From assembly GCA_039707655.1 (NCBI GenBank), contig CM077664.1, positions 195,418,195 through 195,482,194 of the forward strand: a DNA stretch of 64,000 nucleotides, given 5' to 3'. The notes under the pieces are model-generated. The model was not told the DNA's origin, made no database searches, and saw only the letters and a list, made by a program, of their open reading frames with translations. Both the position numbers and the translations under genes were made by a program. The DNA is from Elymus sibiricus. Taxonomy: Eukaryota; Streptophyta; Magnoliopsida; Poales; Poaceae. Each line of letters opens with the position of its first letter. The stretch's first letter is position 1. Positions 11,359 through 22,547 of the stretch are shown here, piece by piece.

Positions 11359-11851
11359 TGTCGGTACTAAAACCGGCAGACCTCGGATAGGGGGCCCCAA
11401 GCTGTAGATCTCGGATCGATGGGTAACAGGAGATGAAGGAGACGGTGTTTACCCAGGTTCGGACCCTCTCGAGGAGGTAAAACCCTGCGTCCTGCTTTGA
11501 TTGTATTGATGATGATGTATCGAGTACAGGTTTGATCTACCTCGAGATCGTATGTTGTGTTCTAACCCTAAGGTGAATAATGATGAATCTGGCCCTACGA
11601 CCTAAACCCCTCAGCTTATATAGGCACTGGGGGTATCTAGGGTTACATATGGTTGGTTGCTAGCTGGAGAAACACATGCCAATAGCCAGAGCAATCCTTG
11701 GGGTGCACGCCAAGTCTTCGGCAGAGTCCATCTTCACCACGCCTAGGCTCGAGGCTTCCGGAGTCCTTCCTTATAAGATCGGTGGGCCATAAGCTCGGCC
11801 CATGGACGATGGGCCAACTAGGTTGGTACCCCTTAGTCCAGGACACCGTCA
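11359..11851 (-). repeat. 5' LTR of the Tat-type element
   Basis: 493 bp. On the minus strand it runs TGACGGTGTCC to GGTACCGACA-type ends (plus strand TGTCGG...CCGTCA). A TATATA box is at about 11617-11622. A close relative, missing its first 68 bp, lies at 49862-50291. Gag follows it on the minus strand. Confidence 0.75.
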
Positions 11852-13221
11852 CATGGGGAATGTTGTTGTGGCCACGATGCGGCTTGGGGTGGCTGGTGCT
11901 CACTGGAATCGTGCGGCGACGACAATGGCAGAGGTGGCTGCTGTGCGTCGCGGGCGTCGCTGCCTGGCAGCGATAGCGAGCGTAGGCAGGGGCAAAACGA
12001 AGAGGGGGCTCTAGGGTTTTATAGGGTAGCTCAGCAGCCTCGGGCGTGCACTGGGTCGTGGGGAGCGTGTGGCGTGGCCACCGTGCACGCTCGGTCGTGC
12101 ACGGCGCGGTGGTTGCGGGAGGTGGACGAAGGTGTCGACAAGTGGGGGCCCGGGTGGCAGTAAGAGAGAAGAGAGAGAGGGCTGCGGGGAGAGCTGGGTC
12201 GCAGCCTACTAGGTTGCTGCTGGGCGCGATAAGCTAGTTGGGTTAGGTCGCGTTGTTGATAGGCTAGCTGGGTTGCGGCCTATTTGGATTATTTATTATT
12301 CATTCAACATTTTATTTGGGCCTTTTGTCCAAATATTTTCTGCCACTTGTTTAAATCCTTGTTTGAATATTCTTTTGAGTATATTCCTTATTTCCAAAAA
12401 GTGTTTCTTGTGAATTTTCCCTGATATTGTTTTCTCTGTCCAATTTGGATATTTGTTAGTCAATGTTTTTGGGAAATCTATTTTTCTCAATTACCTTTCC
12501 CTTTAGGGTTTTCTTTTGACATCCTACTTTCTGTGACTAGAATTTCAACTAAACCTCAACTGGGTTTCTACTATTTGTATTGGGCCTTTAACCCTCCTAA
12601 GTGGTTAACCAAGGTCAACAAGCAAGCAAACCTAGACAAATCTAGCAAAAGGCAAACAAGCTAAGGGTTTTTCTAGAAAAACTGTAATTCCCTGCGAATT
12701 TTTAAACCTTCCAGATTTGAGAAAAATCTAGGATGTGATAGAAAACCAGTAAACATTTTGATGGAGTTGGTTCAACTAGGTTTTTTGTGCGGTTGTGTAC
12801 GACACAGTTTCAAGCAATAGACCACAATGTAATTGCTTCAGTTACATTATTTTCAAGGTGTTTTTCTGTATGTTGTTCAAGCAATACCTTTTCAAAATAA
12901 TTCGTGTGTTTCAGCTACGTCACGTGCAATAGACTATGTTGCAATTGCTTCAATTGCATTATTTACAATTTATATTTTTCTTACATGTTTCAACTGCATC
13001 GCATGTTCAAGCATACCTTTTCGATTTTGTCGTGTATATTAACTGCATGCGTGTTCCAACTACATTTTTCTCAATTGCACATGTGTGTCCAACTCTAATT
13101 TTTCAGTTGCACTTAATTAACCGCATCATTTCTCGACTGCATCATCTGAAGTCGATCATGACCGCATCTTGTGAAATGGATCGTGTGCGCCAAATATCGC
13201 TTACTAGTTAATTTGTATGTT
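11852..13221. other. Unassigned repeat-like DNA
   Basis: No supported gene. 11852-12240 is GC-rich with purine runs. 12290-12800 is AT-rich and has the look of retrotransposon LTR or UTR. 12800-13210 repeats short CAATTGC and TTCAAGC words. The small open frames here have no recognisable motifs. Confidence 0.5.
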
Positions 13222-13860
13222 TTTCTCGAAAAAGAGGATTGCCCCGGCCTCTGCATCAATTGATGCACACAGCCATATTATTAAGCAAAGTCTCCACAAA
13301 ATACGTAATCCGATACAAGTTCGCAAGCAAAACCGAATATAAAAGAGTAAGCTGCCACAACTGGCAAAAATAGGACAATATGACTAGACACATATCCTAT
13401 TGTTGAAGCGCCATCCAAACCTGTTGTAGTATCCCGTGCTACCGTCTCCCAACGGTTACACTCATAAGCCATATGCTCTCTGACTTCCGCATGGCTGAGA
13501 AACGACCACGTACGGATCCAGTCAGTCGCCCAGAAGATAACCTGCAAAAAATTGATGATGTTTTGTTCGTTAAAAATAACGTCATTCCGACAATTCCAGA
13601 TAGCCCAAAGTAATGCACACACTCCGACTCGAATATGCGCCACTGTCTTAGTCTCTACCCCGTTTAGCCATGTTCCAAATAAAGTGACAATGTTATTAGG
13701 AGGACTGACATTAAAGGACACATGTATTATACGCCACAATAACTTGGCTAGTGAACATTTGAGAAAAAGATGTTGTATGGTTTTATCCTGATCACAGAAG
13801 CAACACGTTGTATGTGGTTTTGAATTTTGGAACGATCGGTCTACAACTAAATAACACACA
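13222..13860 (-). pseudogene. LINE ORF2 C-terminal remnant (zf-RVT type)
   Basis: 192 codons open at 13859-13281 on the minus strand. CCFCDQDKTIQHLFLKC is the zinc-binding segment typical of the C terminus of plant LINE ORF2 proteins (Cys-x2-Cys...His...Cys), followed by the usual Trp-rich stretch (LLWAIWNCRNDVIFN). The stop is followed on the minus strand by the customary LINE 3' tail reading ATTGATGCAGAGGCCGGGGC at about 13260-13240. The remnant has no RT or endonuclease domain, so it is a 5'-truncated LINE copy, the normal outcome of incomplete target-primed reverse transcription. Downstream of the zinc segment the frame has probably drifted. Confidence 0.75.
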
Positions 13861-14544
13861 CTATTCGAGTACCGTAATACTGTACATAATTCGATCGACT
13901 TATAGACAATTATTGCTCTAACAAATTTAAAAAAAATTGCGAAAATTGCTCTAACAAGTTAGAAACCTCAAATCACTTTTTATTTATTATGTGAGCGACG
14001 AGCTAGTGACGCGTCAACATCATCGAACTAATGAGCTGCCAATCTAGTTCCGGTGGTTCTCCGATCACTGGCGAGCTAGCGCGTACGTTACGTACGTGTA
14101 CCATCCGATGATCAAATTCTTTTTTTTAGGTGAATCCGATGATCAAATCAAATGAGCGAAAGAAAACAACTCTCTTTTTTTTTAGGTGAATCCGATGATC
14201 AAATCAAATGAGCGAAAGAAAACAACTCGCCTAGCTAATTACGATATCGACCCGTGTGTTGCGTACGACGTTGTTCGCGCTGATCCAGATGTCACTTGTC
14301 GGCCGATAAATGGATCGACCGGCTGGTGAGAGTACTATTTGTTGTTTGTTTGTTTGTTACCTCCGGCCCCATTACTTGTCTCCGTTCGATACGATACCAG
14401 GAACAGGAAGACCTACCTTTCTCACTTCACGTCTGTGGGCAATATAATAAAATGCAGCATAGCTCTGGTTAATTACTCGACAGGTCTGTTGCCTCAAAGT
14501 CAAAGGCCAGAGAAATTTTCTCACTTCACGTCTGTGGGCAATAA
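13861..14544. repeat. Noncoding stretch with two direct duplications
   Basis: No gene seen. A 55-bp unit is repeated head to tail at 14119-14173 and 14174-14228. A 27-bp sequence (TTTCTCACTTCACGTCTGTG then GGCAATA) occurs at 14418-14444 and 14517-14543, 72 bp apart, just before the LINE sequence begins. Confidence 0.7.
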
Positions 14545-17090
14545 GTGCCTGGAAGAAGTTTTGCCCATGCCAAAGGATTGAGACAAGGAGATCCGGTTTC
14601 CCCACTATTTTTTGGGAACGAGATCCTCTGACGTACAGGATACTACTGCAGAGGGATGTCAATGTGTGTACGCCGTCCATTGTGAATCCAATGACAGGAG
14701 GTGAAACTCATAGAAGCACGCAGGAGTCAGCCCGCCGGAACGCCCAGCTCGATGGTCGTGCACTCGTGCTCGGCTGCACAACGCCGTTGAGGCCGCTCTC
14801 AACTAGTGATCAAAGGGACGAACACGAGCGCGTGAGAGTTGCTGGCCGGCCAGCCGCTAGACAGCATGCATGCACACCGTACACAACATGGACGCACAAC
14901 ACACGCACGCAGGCTGTCCCCGCTGCCGCACACACTGGATACCACCGTCGCCGCCGCCTAGTGCGGATTTGGGCAAAGCTTCCACCGGCGGTCCTTTGTA
15001 GCCTGAAGCGTGGGAGTGAGGACTGAGGACCCTGGCTTGTGTGTTGGACGGCCGCGGTTGTGGGCGCGGCGCGGCGGCGCTTGGCGAAGGAAGCACGTCG
15101 GCCGCGGGGAAGGAAGCGGGTCGGCGGTGGCCGCGCTCGGGCGGGGGCCGACGCAGTGCGGGCTGCGAAGAAGGGGAAGCACGTGCTCTCAACGAGGTAG
15201 TTGAGAGCGGCCTCGACGGCATGGTGCAGCCAAGCACGACTGCACGAGTGCACGACCATGAGCTGGGCGTGCCGGCGAGCTGAGTCCGGCATGTTTCTAC
15301 AGGTTTCACTTGCTGCCGTTGGATTCACAATGGACGGTCTACACGCATTGACGTCCCTTTGCAGTAGTATCCTGTACGTCAGAGGATCTCGTTCCACTTT
15401 TTGTGATCGCAATGGACGCGCTGACCAAGACTCTAGCCAAGGCAGCCGAGGAGGGGGTTCTAAGTTCTTTCAATGGCATCTCAGCTACGCAACGCCTCTC
15501 GGTTTATGCTGATGACGTAGGACTGTTTGTCAAGCCGACAGAGGGTGATCTTGATTCTGTCCGGAATGTGTTGTCCATCTTTGGGAATGCATCGGGCTTG
15601 AAAGTGAATTATAACAAGTCATCGGCTATCGTCATCCGTGGAGGAGAGAGTGAGCAGCAAAGAGTAGCGACTATGCTCAACTGTAGCATTGGAGAATTCC
15701 CTTGCAGGTACTTGGGATTGCAGCTTGCGATAAGGCAGTTAACTAGAGCAGAATGCCAGCCCCTGCTGGACAGCGCGAAGCGCTTCATCCCAGCGTGGCA
15801 GAGGGGAGAAAAAGCCGGGGCGCCTCATCTTGGTCAAATCAGTCATCACAGCTAAACCAATCACCATTTCATGGTCATGGACGCCCCTGCATGGGTGTTT
15901 GAGGAACTGGATCAGTGGATGAGGGCGTTCTTTTGGGCGGGGAAAGATAAAGTGAACGGTGGGCACTGTCTTGTTGCGTGGAGCACCATTTGTAGGCCTA
16001 CTTGCTTCGGTGGACTGGGCGTAAAAAATCTGAAGTTGCAAGCTTTGTCCCTTCGGGTTTGATGGGAATGGCTGCGAAGAACGGATCCATCTAGACCTTG
16101 GCAAGGAATTCAAATGATAGAAGACAAGGAAGCCAGACAATTTTTTGACAGCCTAGTTGATATTACTGTTGGAGAGGGTAGCAAGGTTCTATTCTGGACA
16201 GACCGATGGATCCATGGCTTCACGATCAAGGACATAGCGCCGATGATCTATTGTTGCGTGGACACACGCACGAGGAACCGAAGAACGGTAAGGCAGGCCA
16301 TGACCGAAGAGGGTTGGACTCAGGATGTGGTGGGCGAGCTCTCATTCATGGCACACATACAACTCATGTAGCTCAACCATGCCATACTCTTTGTCCCACA
16401 AGATGAAAGCAAGGTGGATGTGTTTACATGGCCAAGCGATGCTTCGGGTGTTTATACTCCCAAATCAACTTACCACAGGTTGTGCATGGGGATGGAACGG
16501 GCACCCTTCAATGCATGTCTAGAGGAGCTGGGCACCGCTTAAGTGCAAGCTTTTTACGTGGCTGGCTGCTCAGCACTGGCTATGGACCTCGGACCGGCGC
16601 GCTAGGCATGCTTTACAAGACCATCCATCTGCTTGTTACACATGTCTGTAGGACGAGGATAACGGCGAGCACATCCTCATTCAATGTGTGTATGCTCGCG
16701 AGGTCTGGGACGGATGCCTCGACCACCTACAGCTAAACTTAAGGAGGCCGACCCATGATGATACACTCCTGGAGTGGTGGTTGTTGCAGAGATCTAACTT
16801 CCATCAGCGGATAAAAGAGGGTTCGACACCTTCACTCTGGCGGTGACATGGGCGCCATGGAAGCAATGAAACGCGAGGGTGTTCAATGGAGTGCAACAAA
16901 TCAAGACGGCGCAAGAACTGAAGATCATCATCTCTAATGAACTCTCCGATTGGAAAAGAGCAGGTGTTGGTGTAGGAGGATTACATCGTTTTGTGAGAGA
17001 GTAGGCTTATAGTGTTAGGTGTTGGTGTGGTGTGTTTCTAAACTTGCGCGGATGTCCGCATCTTTCGCAAGTTCTTGTAAATGTCTTCTC
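14545..17090 (+). pseudogene. LINE ORF2 remnant (RT to zf-RVT), with MULE insertion
   Basis: The plus strand encodes HAKGLRQGDPVSPLFF just before 14612 and VIAMDALTKTLAKA just after 15396, so one RT domain is split by the insertion 14615-15395. It continues with the RT active site as YADDVGLF, then GNASGLKVNYNKS and CRYLGLQL, all standard for plant LINE RT. After frameshifts near 15805 and 16063 come MDAPAWVFEELDQWM, FFWAGKDKVNGG and GGLGVKNLKLQALSLRV. From 16114 follow FWTDRWIHG and a decayed zf-RVT region ending near 17004. RT would copy LINE RNA at nicked DNA. The endonuclease and N-terminal half of ORF2 are absent. Several stops make it nonfunctional. Confidence 0.85.
14615..15395. mobile_element. 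MULE-like element with ~200-bp terminal inverted repeats
   Basis: 781 bp. The first ~200 bp (GGAACGAGATCCTCTGACGT onward) return as the reverse complement at the right end (about 15195-15395). The interior is GC-rich. Flanks are ACTATTTTTTG on the left and ACTTTTTG on the right, an imperfect 8-9 bp duplication of the kind Mutator-like elements make. It sits inside a LINE RT domain. There is no transposase, so it is non-autonomous. The GC-rich centre (15010-15190) could be captured gene sequence, but I cannot identify it. Confidence 0.7.
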
Positions 17091-17549
17091 TGTAGAAGTG
17101 CATGCTCTAGCCAATGCAATCAAAATACCGATCTGATTGAAGAGACTAGGCAATACATTTATACGTCAACACTCCCCCTCACGTGTGGCTCCCTCAAGCC
17201 TAAACATGAACCGAAAGTGGGCTGCAATTTAATTGCGCCAGCCGGATCTTGAACTCAAGATCTCTTAGCTCTGATACCATGTAGAAGTGCACGCACCAAC
17301 CAGTTCACCCAAAAGCTCAAGCTGATGGGGAAAGGTGGGCTATGCATTTCTACGTCAACACTCCCCCTCACGTGTGGCTCCCTCAGGCCTAAACATGGAT
17401 CGAAAGTGGGCTGCAATTTAATTGCGTCAGCTGGGTCTTGAATTCAAGACCTCTTGGCCCTGATACCATATAGAAGTGCATGCTCTAGCCAATGCAATCA
17501 TAAGACCGATCAGATGGAAGAGACTAGGCAATAGATTTATACGTCAACA
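17091..17549 (-). mobile_element. TRIM array: three LTRs and two internal regions
   Basis: The pattern is 81-108-81-108-81 bp: LTRs at 17091-17171, 17280-17360 and 17469-17549, internal regions at 17172-17279 and 17361-17468. On the minus strand each LTR runs TGTTGACG...CTTCTA(C/T)A. It is followed by a tRNA-Met type primer site (TGGTATCAGAGC in one copy) and, at the other end of the internal region, the polypurine tract GAGGGGGAG. There is no coding capacity. The middle LTR differs strongly from the two outer ones in its central part. No matching TSD was found (TTCTC versus CTACC). Confidence 0.85.
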
Positions 17550-19576
17550 CTACCTAACCGATCCAAACCCTAGCCGTTGCCGCCGCTTCCGCTCCGCGCC
17601 GCCCCCGGGGCGGTCGGTCTCCATGATCGTCGCCGGGGGCCGCGCCGCCCGTACCTAGGGTTCGTCCGCCGGTCGTGTTGACCGGCTACCCTAGAGAGTC
17701 CTTTTCCCGATACTTTGATCCAAGATTTTTCTCTCTCGCGCGGGTCATCTTGATCGGTGTTTTTCTTTTTGGTCTTCCGGTCTAAGATCGGTTTGTGTCG
17801 CCTGCCGCCGCCGTCGACCCCGCGCCTCTACTCCGACACCGGCGCGATCACCCGGCCTCTTCTCTGACCCGGCGGCCTCGCGCGACGCGGCAGCCCGTCA
17901 CGACCATCGTTCGCGCATCTCCCGCCCGTCGTTCTGCGTCGTCCGTCGCCGCCCCGCTCCGAACAGGACTCCTGCATCACCAACCGTCTCCGTCGCTGCC
18001 GTACGACCGTCTCACGCACAACGCTGCGTTGGCCGCTCGGTCCTGGCGGCTCGGGCGTCGATGCTGTGTTGGCCGCTCGGGCTTAATTGCTCGATCGCCA
18101 GCGCTGTGTTGGCCACTCGGGCGCCGGGCGCTGGACGCACTCGTCCGCACGTCGTTCCCCGCCGGCTATCGTCGCCTTGGTCTGCTCGAACACCCCGCTT
18201 CATCGACCGCGACGTCGTCATCATCACCGAGCAGCGCCCCCGACCTCGTGTGCGATCGGATTGATCACCCATCCGCCGTTATCCGCTCCATCCACGCCGC
18301 GCGACTGACCTGATCAGTCGGCTGCACGTGCCTCTGCAGGTCCCGTGAAGGTTGTCCCCGAGTACAACGCGCCCCTCCACCGACCGAGCAACGGGCTGCC
18401 GCTGCGTCGCCCCATCGGGCCGCAGCGCCGAGGCCGTCCCCGTGGCTGCACCGACCCGCACATCGCTGCTGCGCCGCCCCTTCGGGTCGCAGCGCCGCAG
18501 CACGCGATCAACGCCGCCGCCCGAGGTCTTCCCCGTCGTCGCACCGACCGGTGTGCGGCCGCTATGTCGCCCCTTTGGGTCGTAGCGCCGCGGCACGCGG
18601 TCCACTCTGTCGTCCCCGCGCGTCGACTTCCACGTGGTATGCGCTGCGCCGCCTTCCTTGGCGTGGAAACGCTACCGTCCGCGCAGGTCTTCGTCACGCT
18701 GTTGTGTTCTCCTCGTCTACTTCGAGCACCGTCGCCGCCTTCTCAGGCCGTTGCCGTCGCTCTTCCTCGGCGCCGCTGCCGCTCGCTCACCCGAACCGCG
18801 CCGCCCGTCCACCACCTTCGTCTTCGTCCAGCACCAGCTCATCGCCAGCGTCGCCGTCGTCTTCCCCGACCACTTCATTTACTCCGACCACCGTGGCCGA
18901 CATCGGCCTCACGCCGATTGGCGCCACAACCGTCGTCGAGTCCTTCTCTGCTAGCCCCACGACATGGCGTACAACTCGTGCTGGTTCCCGTCTAGGCATG
19001 CCCGGTGCCGGCAACACCGATGCGTGCCTTCGTCCACGACGTGTCCCCGGGCCTAGCAAGCCTGGTGCGGCGCCTCGTCAACATCGACTTCGTCCGTCTA
19101 CGCATGCCCGGTGCTGGCAACACCGATGCGTGCCTTCGTCCACGACGTGTCCCTGGGCTTGGCAAACCCGGCGCGACGCCTCGTCAACAACGTCTTCTTC
19201 CGGCGCACCACTACTTCGACACCACTGCGCCCATGACTAACTCGGCGCCTCCTTTCGCCCGCGGCTCCATGGCGACTTCCTCGGCACCGGCCACCCCGAC
19301 TCGACATCGACCACGGTGTTCTTCGCACGACTACCTCGACTACGGCTACACCACCCTACGCTCTCAACTATATCGACATCGGCACAAAGGGCTGTCACCT
19401 CGCTTGAGCAACTCGGCGGCTTCCTCTACAGTTCACGCGTCCGCGATGCGACACCGTCCACGACACTCCCGCTTCGACTGCGGGGGGATGTCAGCTCGTC
19501 GGCTGCTATTCTCTTCAGTCTGACCGTCCGCGACGCTCCTGTTGTTCGCAACGCTACCGCTACGACTGCGGGGGGG
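17550..19576 (+). mobile_element. GC-rich interior of a non-autonomous copia-like element, 5'-truncated
   Basis: A strongly GC-rich 2-kb stretch with long open frames in several phases and both strands, all rich in Arg, Pro, Ser and Ala. These look like composition artefacts and contain no known domain. The right end carries a polypurine tract (GACTGCGGGGGGG) directly before a TGTTAG LTR start at 19577. A second copy of the tract lies at 19474-19487. No matching left LTR was seen; the left border abuts the TRIM array. A GC-rich LINE 5' UTR is an alternative reading for 17560-17900. Confidence 0.4.
18996..19207 (+). repeat. 106-bp tandem duplication
   Basis: Two head-to-tail copies beginning GCATGCCCGGTGC at 18996 and 19102, about 90 percent alike by eye, within the GC-rich copia-like interior. 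Confidence 0.8.
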
Positions 19577-19752
19577 TGTTAGAGATATATTTGGTATTTA
19601 GAGATTGTCCGGGATTAGATAGGAATTGTTTCCATCTTATCTCTAGGAGGTGTCTTGCCCTCCAAATCTTGTACTCAATATATACTCACGCTCGAGGCTC
19701 AATAATACATCCATCGCATTACGCCAATCATCTCTCTTTATCCCTTCTGACA
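19577..19752 (+). repeat. Putative short copia-type 3' LTR
   Basis: Starts TGTTAGAGATATATTTGG immediately after a run of G and may end at TTCTGACA (about 176 bp). The ends are inversely related (TGT...ACA). The right border is uncertain because no 5' partner is in view. Confidence 0.45.
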
Positions 19753-20759
19753 TTCTCTGCCTTTTATAAAGATATGGTATGTCATTGACGTAGTCTCAAA
19801 AAAAACAGTGTGCAACTACTGAGATGGATGTTGCAAGAAAAAAAAATAACGAGCAGACTAACAAATAGCAGCACCGCACAGAAAAGGTACTGTTTCTGCA
19901 TGGGCGACTTGACTTGACCTGGTGGCTAGGTGCACCATGTTTTTTTTTAAGTTGCACCATACCCCATGCACCATGCTGAAATTGCTGATGGTGAGCGTGG
20001 TGGGCTGGTGAAGAAGCGCTCTACGCGGAGGGCACGGGGGGTAATCGAAGCTCGGGGGTAATTCCGTGACGCCGATGAAGGTTTGGGTCGGGGAAGCATT
20101 GGGCCCACGGCCGCGCCCTCGGTATCCGCGTCCATTTTCGCTCGCAGGTTGGGCCCACGGCCGCAACTCGCGTGGCAGGCAGCTTGATCAGCCGGTTCAG
20201 CCCACACGGATGGGACCTAGCTTCAGAGACTTTAGCTGCAAGGCTAGATTTTAACTCTGAGCATTGCTGGAACTGTCCAACACCTGCTTTTGCCCGAGTG
20301 TTCTAGAACCTTCAAAATAACTCATCCGTCTGTGAGTTTGAGGTCGGGCTCTTTCGGTCTTTCGAATGCATAAGGCCAACTCCAAACAGACGCTCCGATT
20401 TGTCTGGATTTTGTCTATTTGGATCGAAAAAATGGACGGCCGTGTCTGATTTTGTCCGTCCGCCTACTAGGGCCCTAACCGGGCGGCCGCATCGCATTTT
20501 GTCTGGCTTGCGTTAAAAAAAGGCCACACATTTAAAAACATACAAATAAACTAAATTAAACAGTACGATAATATTTGAACCGTTCAAACAAGTCCCGGCC
20601 GCACATTAAACTTAACTTAAAACTAAAAACACATAAAAAAGACTTGATGATGCCGCCGTCGTGGTCGTCCTCGATGCCGCCGCCGCTGTCCTCCTCGTCG
20701 TCGTCTCCGGTGAGGTTGACGTACGGTGGTGGCTGCCAGAGGTGGACTGGCGGCCCCTG
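19753..20759. other. Unassigned sequence, possible transposon border near 20370
   Basis: No gene supported. 19790-20360 contains A-runs and GC-rich pieces (GGGCCCACGGCCGC twice, at about 20101 and 20152). The stretch 20370-20520 (GGCCAACTCCAAACAGACGC and the TTTGTC-rich sequence after it) resembles flanks seen in multi-copy wheat repeats that carry the hypothetical gene at 20760-21703. Confidence 0.4.
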
Positions 20760-21703
20760 CTAGGCCGGAGGCGGCTGTGGTGGCACCTGCACAACCTCTG
20801 GCTGTGGCAGGGACGGTGACCATGTGTCAGCGCCCACCCACACGGGCGGCACGGACACGTACTCCGGCGTGCACGGCACAGTCTTCGTCCACAACCAGGA
20901 CTGGCCGACCAAGGCCGGGTTCCAAGCCGGGGGCTCCTCCTCCTCCTCCGGCACCTCCTCCTGCACGTCCTCCATGGCCTCCTCCTTGACCACGGCGTCG
21001 AGCTCCGGGATGGCGACGTCGCCGGCCGCGGAGAGGGCCATCATCTCTTCGAGTGCCTCCCATTTGGCGCTCGTCGTGGGTGTGGACGGAGTCCTCCATC
21101 ACCCGCCTCATGAGCTCCACCTCCTCCTCAACGGTCATCGGAGGGGGTGGTGGCGGGGATGGTGACGGGGAAGGCGTGGGCGTCAGGCCGCGAACCCTCC
21201 TACGCCCACGCGGCTGGGGACGGGATGGGAGCGTGTTCGCGGCAGGCAGAACGCGGCCACGGCGGGCTCGGAGCACGATCGGCAAAGAAAGATTGTCGCT
21301 GAAGATCGTGCTTGTCGCGGAGCCACGTATCCCACAGTGGGGAGTCCACGGCGTACCTCGTGTCGTCGACAAGATCCGACGGCAGGCGGGCGCGGTGGCG
21401 GTCGATCTCCTCGCAGCGGGCGCGGCCGCTCACCGGGATCGATGAAATGGGCACCCGATTCGCGGAGAGATGCCAGTTATTGGGGAGGTGCACGTCGCTC
21501 CACGGTAACGGTGTACCCATCTCCCAATACCGCTTGCAGATCTCCGCCTTGACGTACGGCCGCATGCGAGGCGCGGCTGGCGCCGGCGAGATGTGGAATG
21601 CGGGAGGTGGAGGGGGAGGGGTGGAGCGGCTGCGGCGGCCGGAGGACGACCCGGCCTCGTGGTCGTGCTTCCCCTTGCGGCCGGGGATCCAACGCCAGCT
21701 CAT
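20760..21703 (-). pseudogene. Broken multi-copy-type hypothetical gene (MSWRWIPGRKGK family)
   Basis: Minus-strand ATG at 21703 opens MSWRWIPGRKGKHDHEAGSS, then a Pro-rich linker, then YVKAEICKRYWEMGTPLPWS and LPNNWHLSANRVPI. After a frameshift around 21250, a second frame gives PPPPPPMTVEEEVELMRRVM. After another near 21060, a third gives an acidic segment (EEVPEEEEEPPAW) followed by NPALVGQSWLW, ending near 20760. I recall proteins with this start as a large family of unknown function scattered in Triticeae genomes and associated with repeats; no catalytic motif is visible. With two frameshifts this copy is a pseudogene. High GC contrasts with the AT-rich flank at 21704-22047, which holds nothing I can identify. 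Confidence 0.6.
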
Positions 21704-22047
21704 GGCCGACGGCGAACGAAAATATCAGTTGAACTTAGGTAAAAATAGTTTCAGTACTGAATAACTTTTTATTGAGCACATAATTATATTAAAAGCTCTA
21801 TGGACTTAATTATATTATTACAAAATTCAAATTTGGTTGTATAAATTATATGGCTATGTTTCAACAATTAGCAAGCAATAAAAAATGCCAATATGAATCT
21901 CATGATTTTATTGGAAGCGTTCGTTAATAAAGAAAATACTTTGCATACGAAGAAAAATGCTAGATGACTAAGAAATAATTATCCAAATGCAGAAAAATGC
22001 ATATGCTTCTAGTATAACTTTCCAAATTTAAAATTTTGGGATGTTAC

Positions 22048-22251
22048 AAGTTTCCCGACAAGTATTGGTACAGAATCAAGCCAAGAAAGGACGGTGTCTT
22101 CTTCGTCAAGTTCTGGTATGACAACTCGGTGGAGAAGGTCCATGGCAAGACCTGGCGCAGCAACCGCTCCAAGCTGACATTGTGGTCGGTCCCCCATGAC
22201 ATGAAGGACAAGATGCCTCTACGAACCAATGTCTGGGTTAGTGAGGAGTGA
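22048..22251 (+). pseudogene. Orphan 3' exon of an unknown plant gene
   Basis: An open frame encodes about 67 residues (KFPDKYWYRIKPRKDG, FFVKFWYDNSVEKVHGK, then TNVWVSEE) and ends in TGA at 22249-22251. An AT-rich stretch resembling a 3' UTR follows to about 22370. It may begin after a splice acceptor near 22050 (TTACAAG). The residues alternate aromatic and charged, like a compact globular domain, and the codon use is gene-like. I do not recognise the family. No upstream exon was found in the AT-rich 21704-22047. It is probably a captured or abandoned exon: it has no start codon, and the surroundings are repeats. Confidence 0.35.
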
Positions 22252-22547
22252 GGAAGAGGATGAATATGGAGTTGTTTTCTTTTCTTTTCTTAAGATACAT
22301 TTTATTTGTATGTGGCCGACGAACCTGAACCTGTAGTTGCTTTATTATGTATTTAATATTTTATATGCCTACATTTGTTTTTTATTAAGAACATGCATGT
22401 TGCATATGTGGCGACAATCCGCTGCATTTGCTTGCTTTTTTTAGATCGCTCACTCTGGTTTCGCAATAGTTCAGGGATGGGGGGTCACAACAATTCAAGT
22501 ACTGCTGGTTGCAAGCCCATAGACCATGGAGGGGGGGGGGCTATCAG

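Larger units (their letters stand above)
1..11851 (-). mobile_element. Ty3/gypsy Tat-lineage retrotransposon, partial and interrupted
   Basis: Read on the minus strand, this element has its 5' LTR at 11359-11851, gag remnants at 10753-11160, then (after element A at 4528-10752) protease, RT, RNase H and integrase remnants down to position 1. The 3' end and 3' LTR lie outside the window. The order gag-PR-RT-RH-IN is that of Ty3/gypsy. A second RNase H domain of the YFDGS type after the usual RT-RH places it with the Tat lineage (inference from family knowledge). Many stops and frameshifts show it is dead. The TSD of element A (TCGGG) closes the gag gap exactly, so the two halves belong together. 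Confidence 0.8.

Noticed and set aside
17795..19582. Several long overlapping frames in the GC-rich stretch (up to 229 codons)
   Set aside because: They occur in many phases on both strands, are Arg/Ser/Pro/Ala-rich and carry no domain. High GC and few stops explain them.
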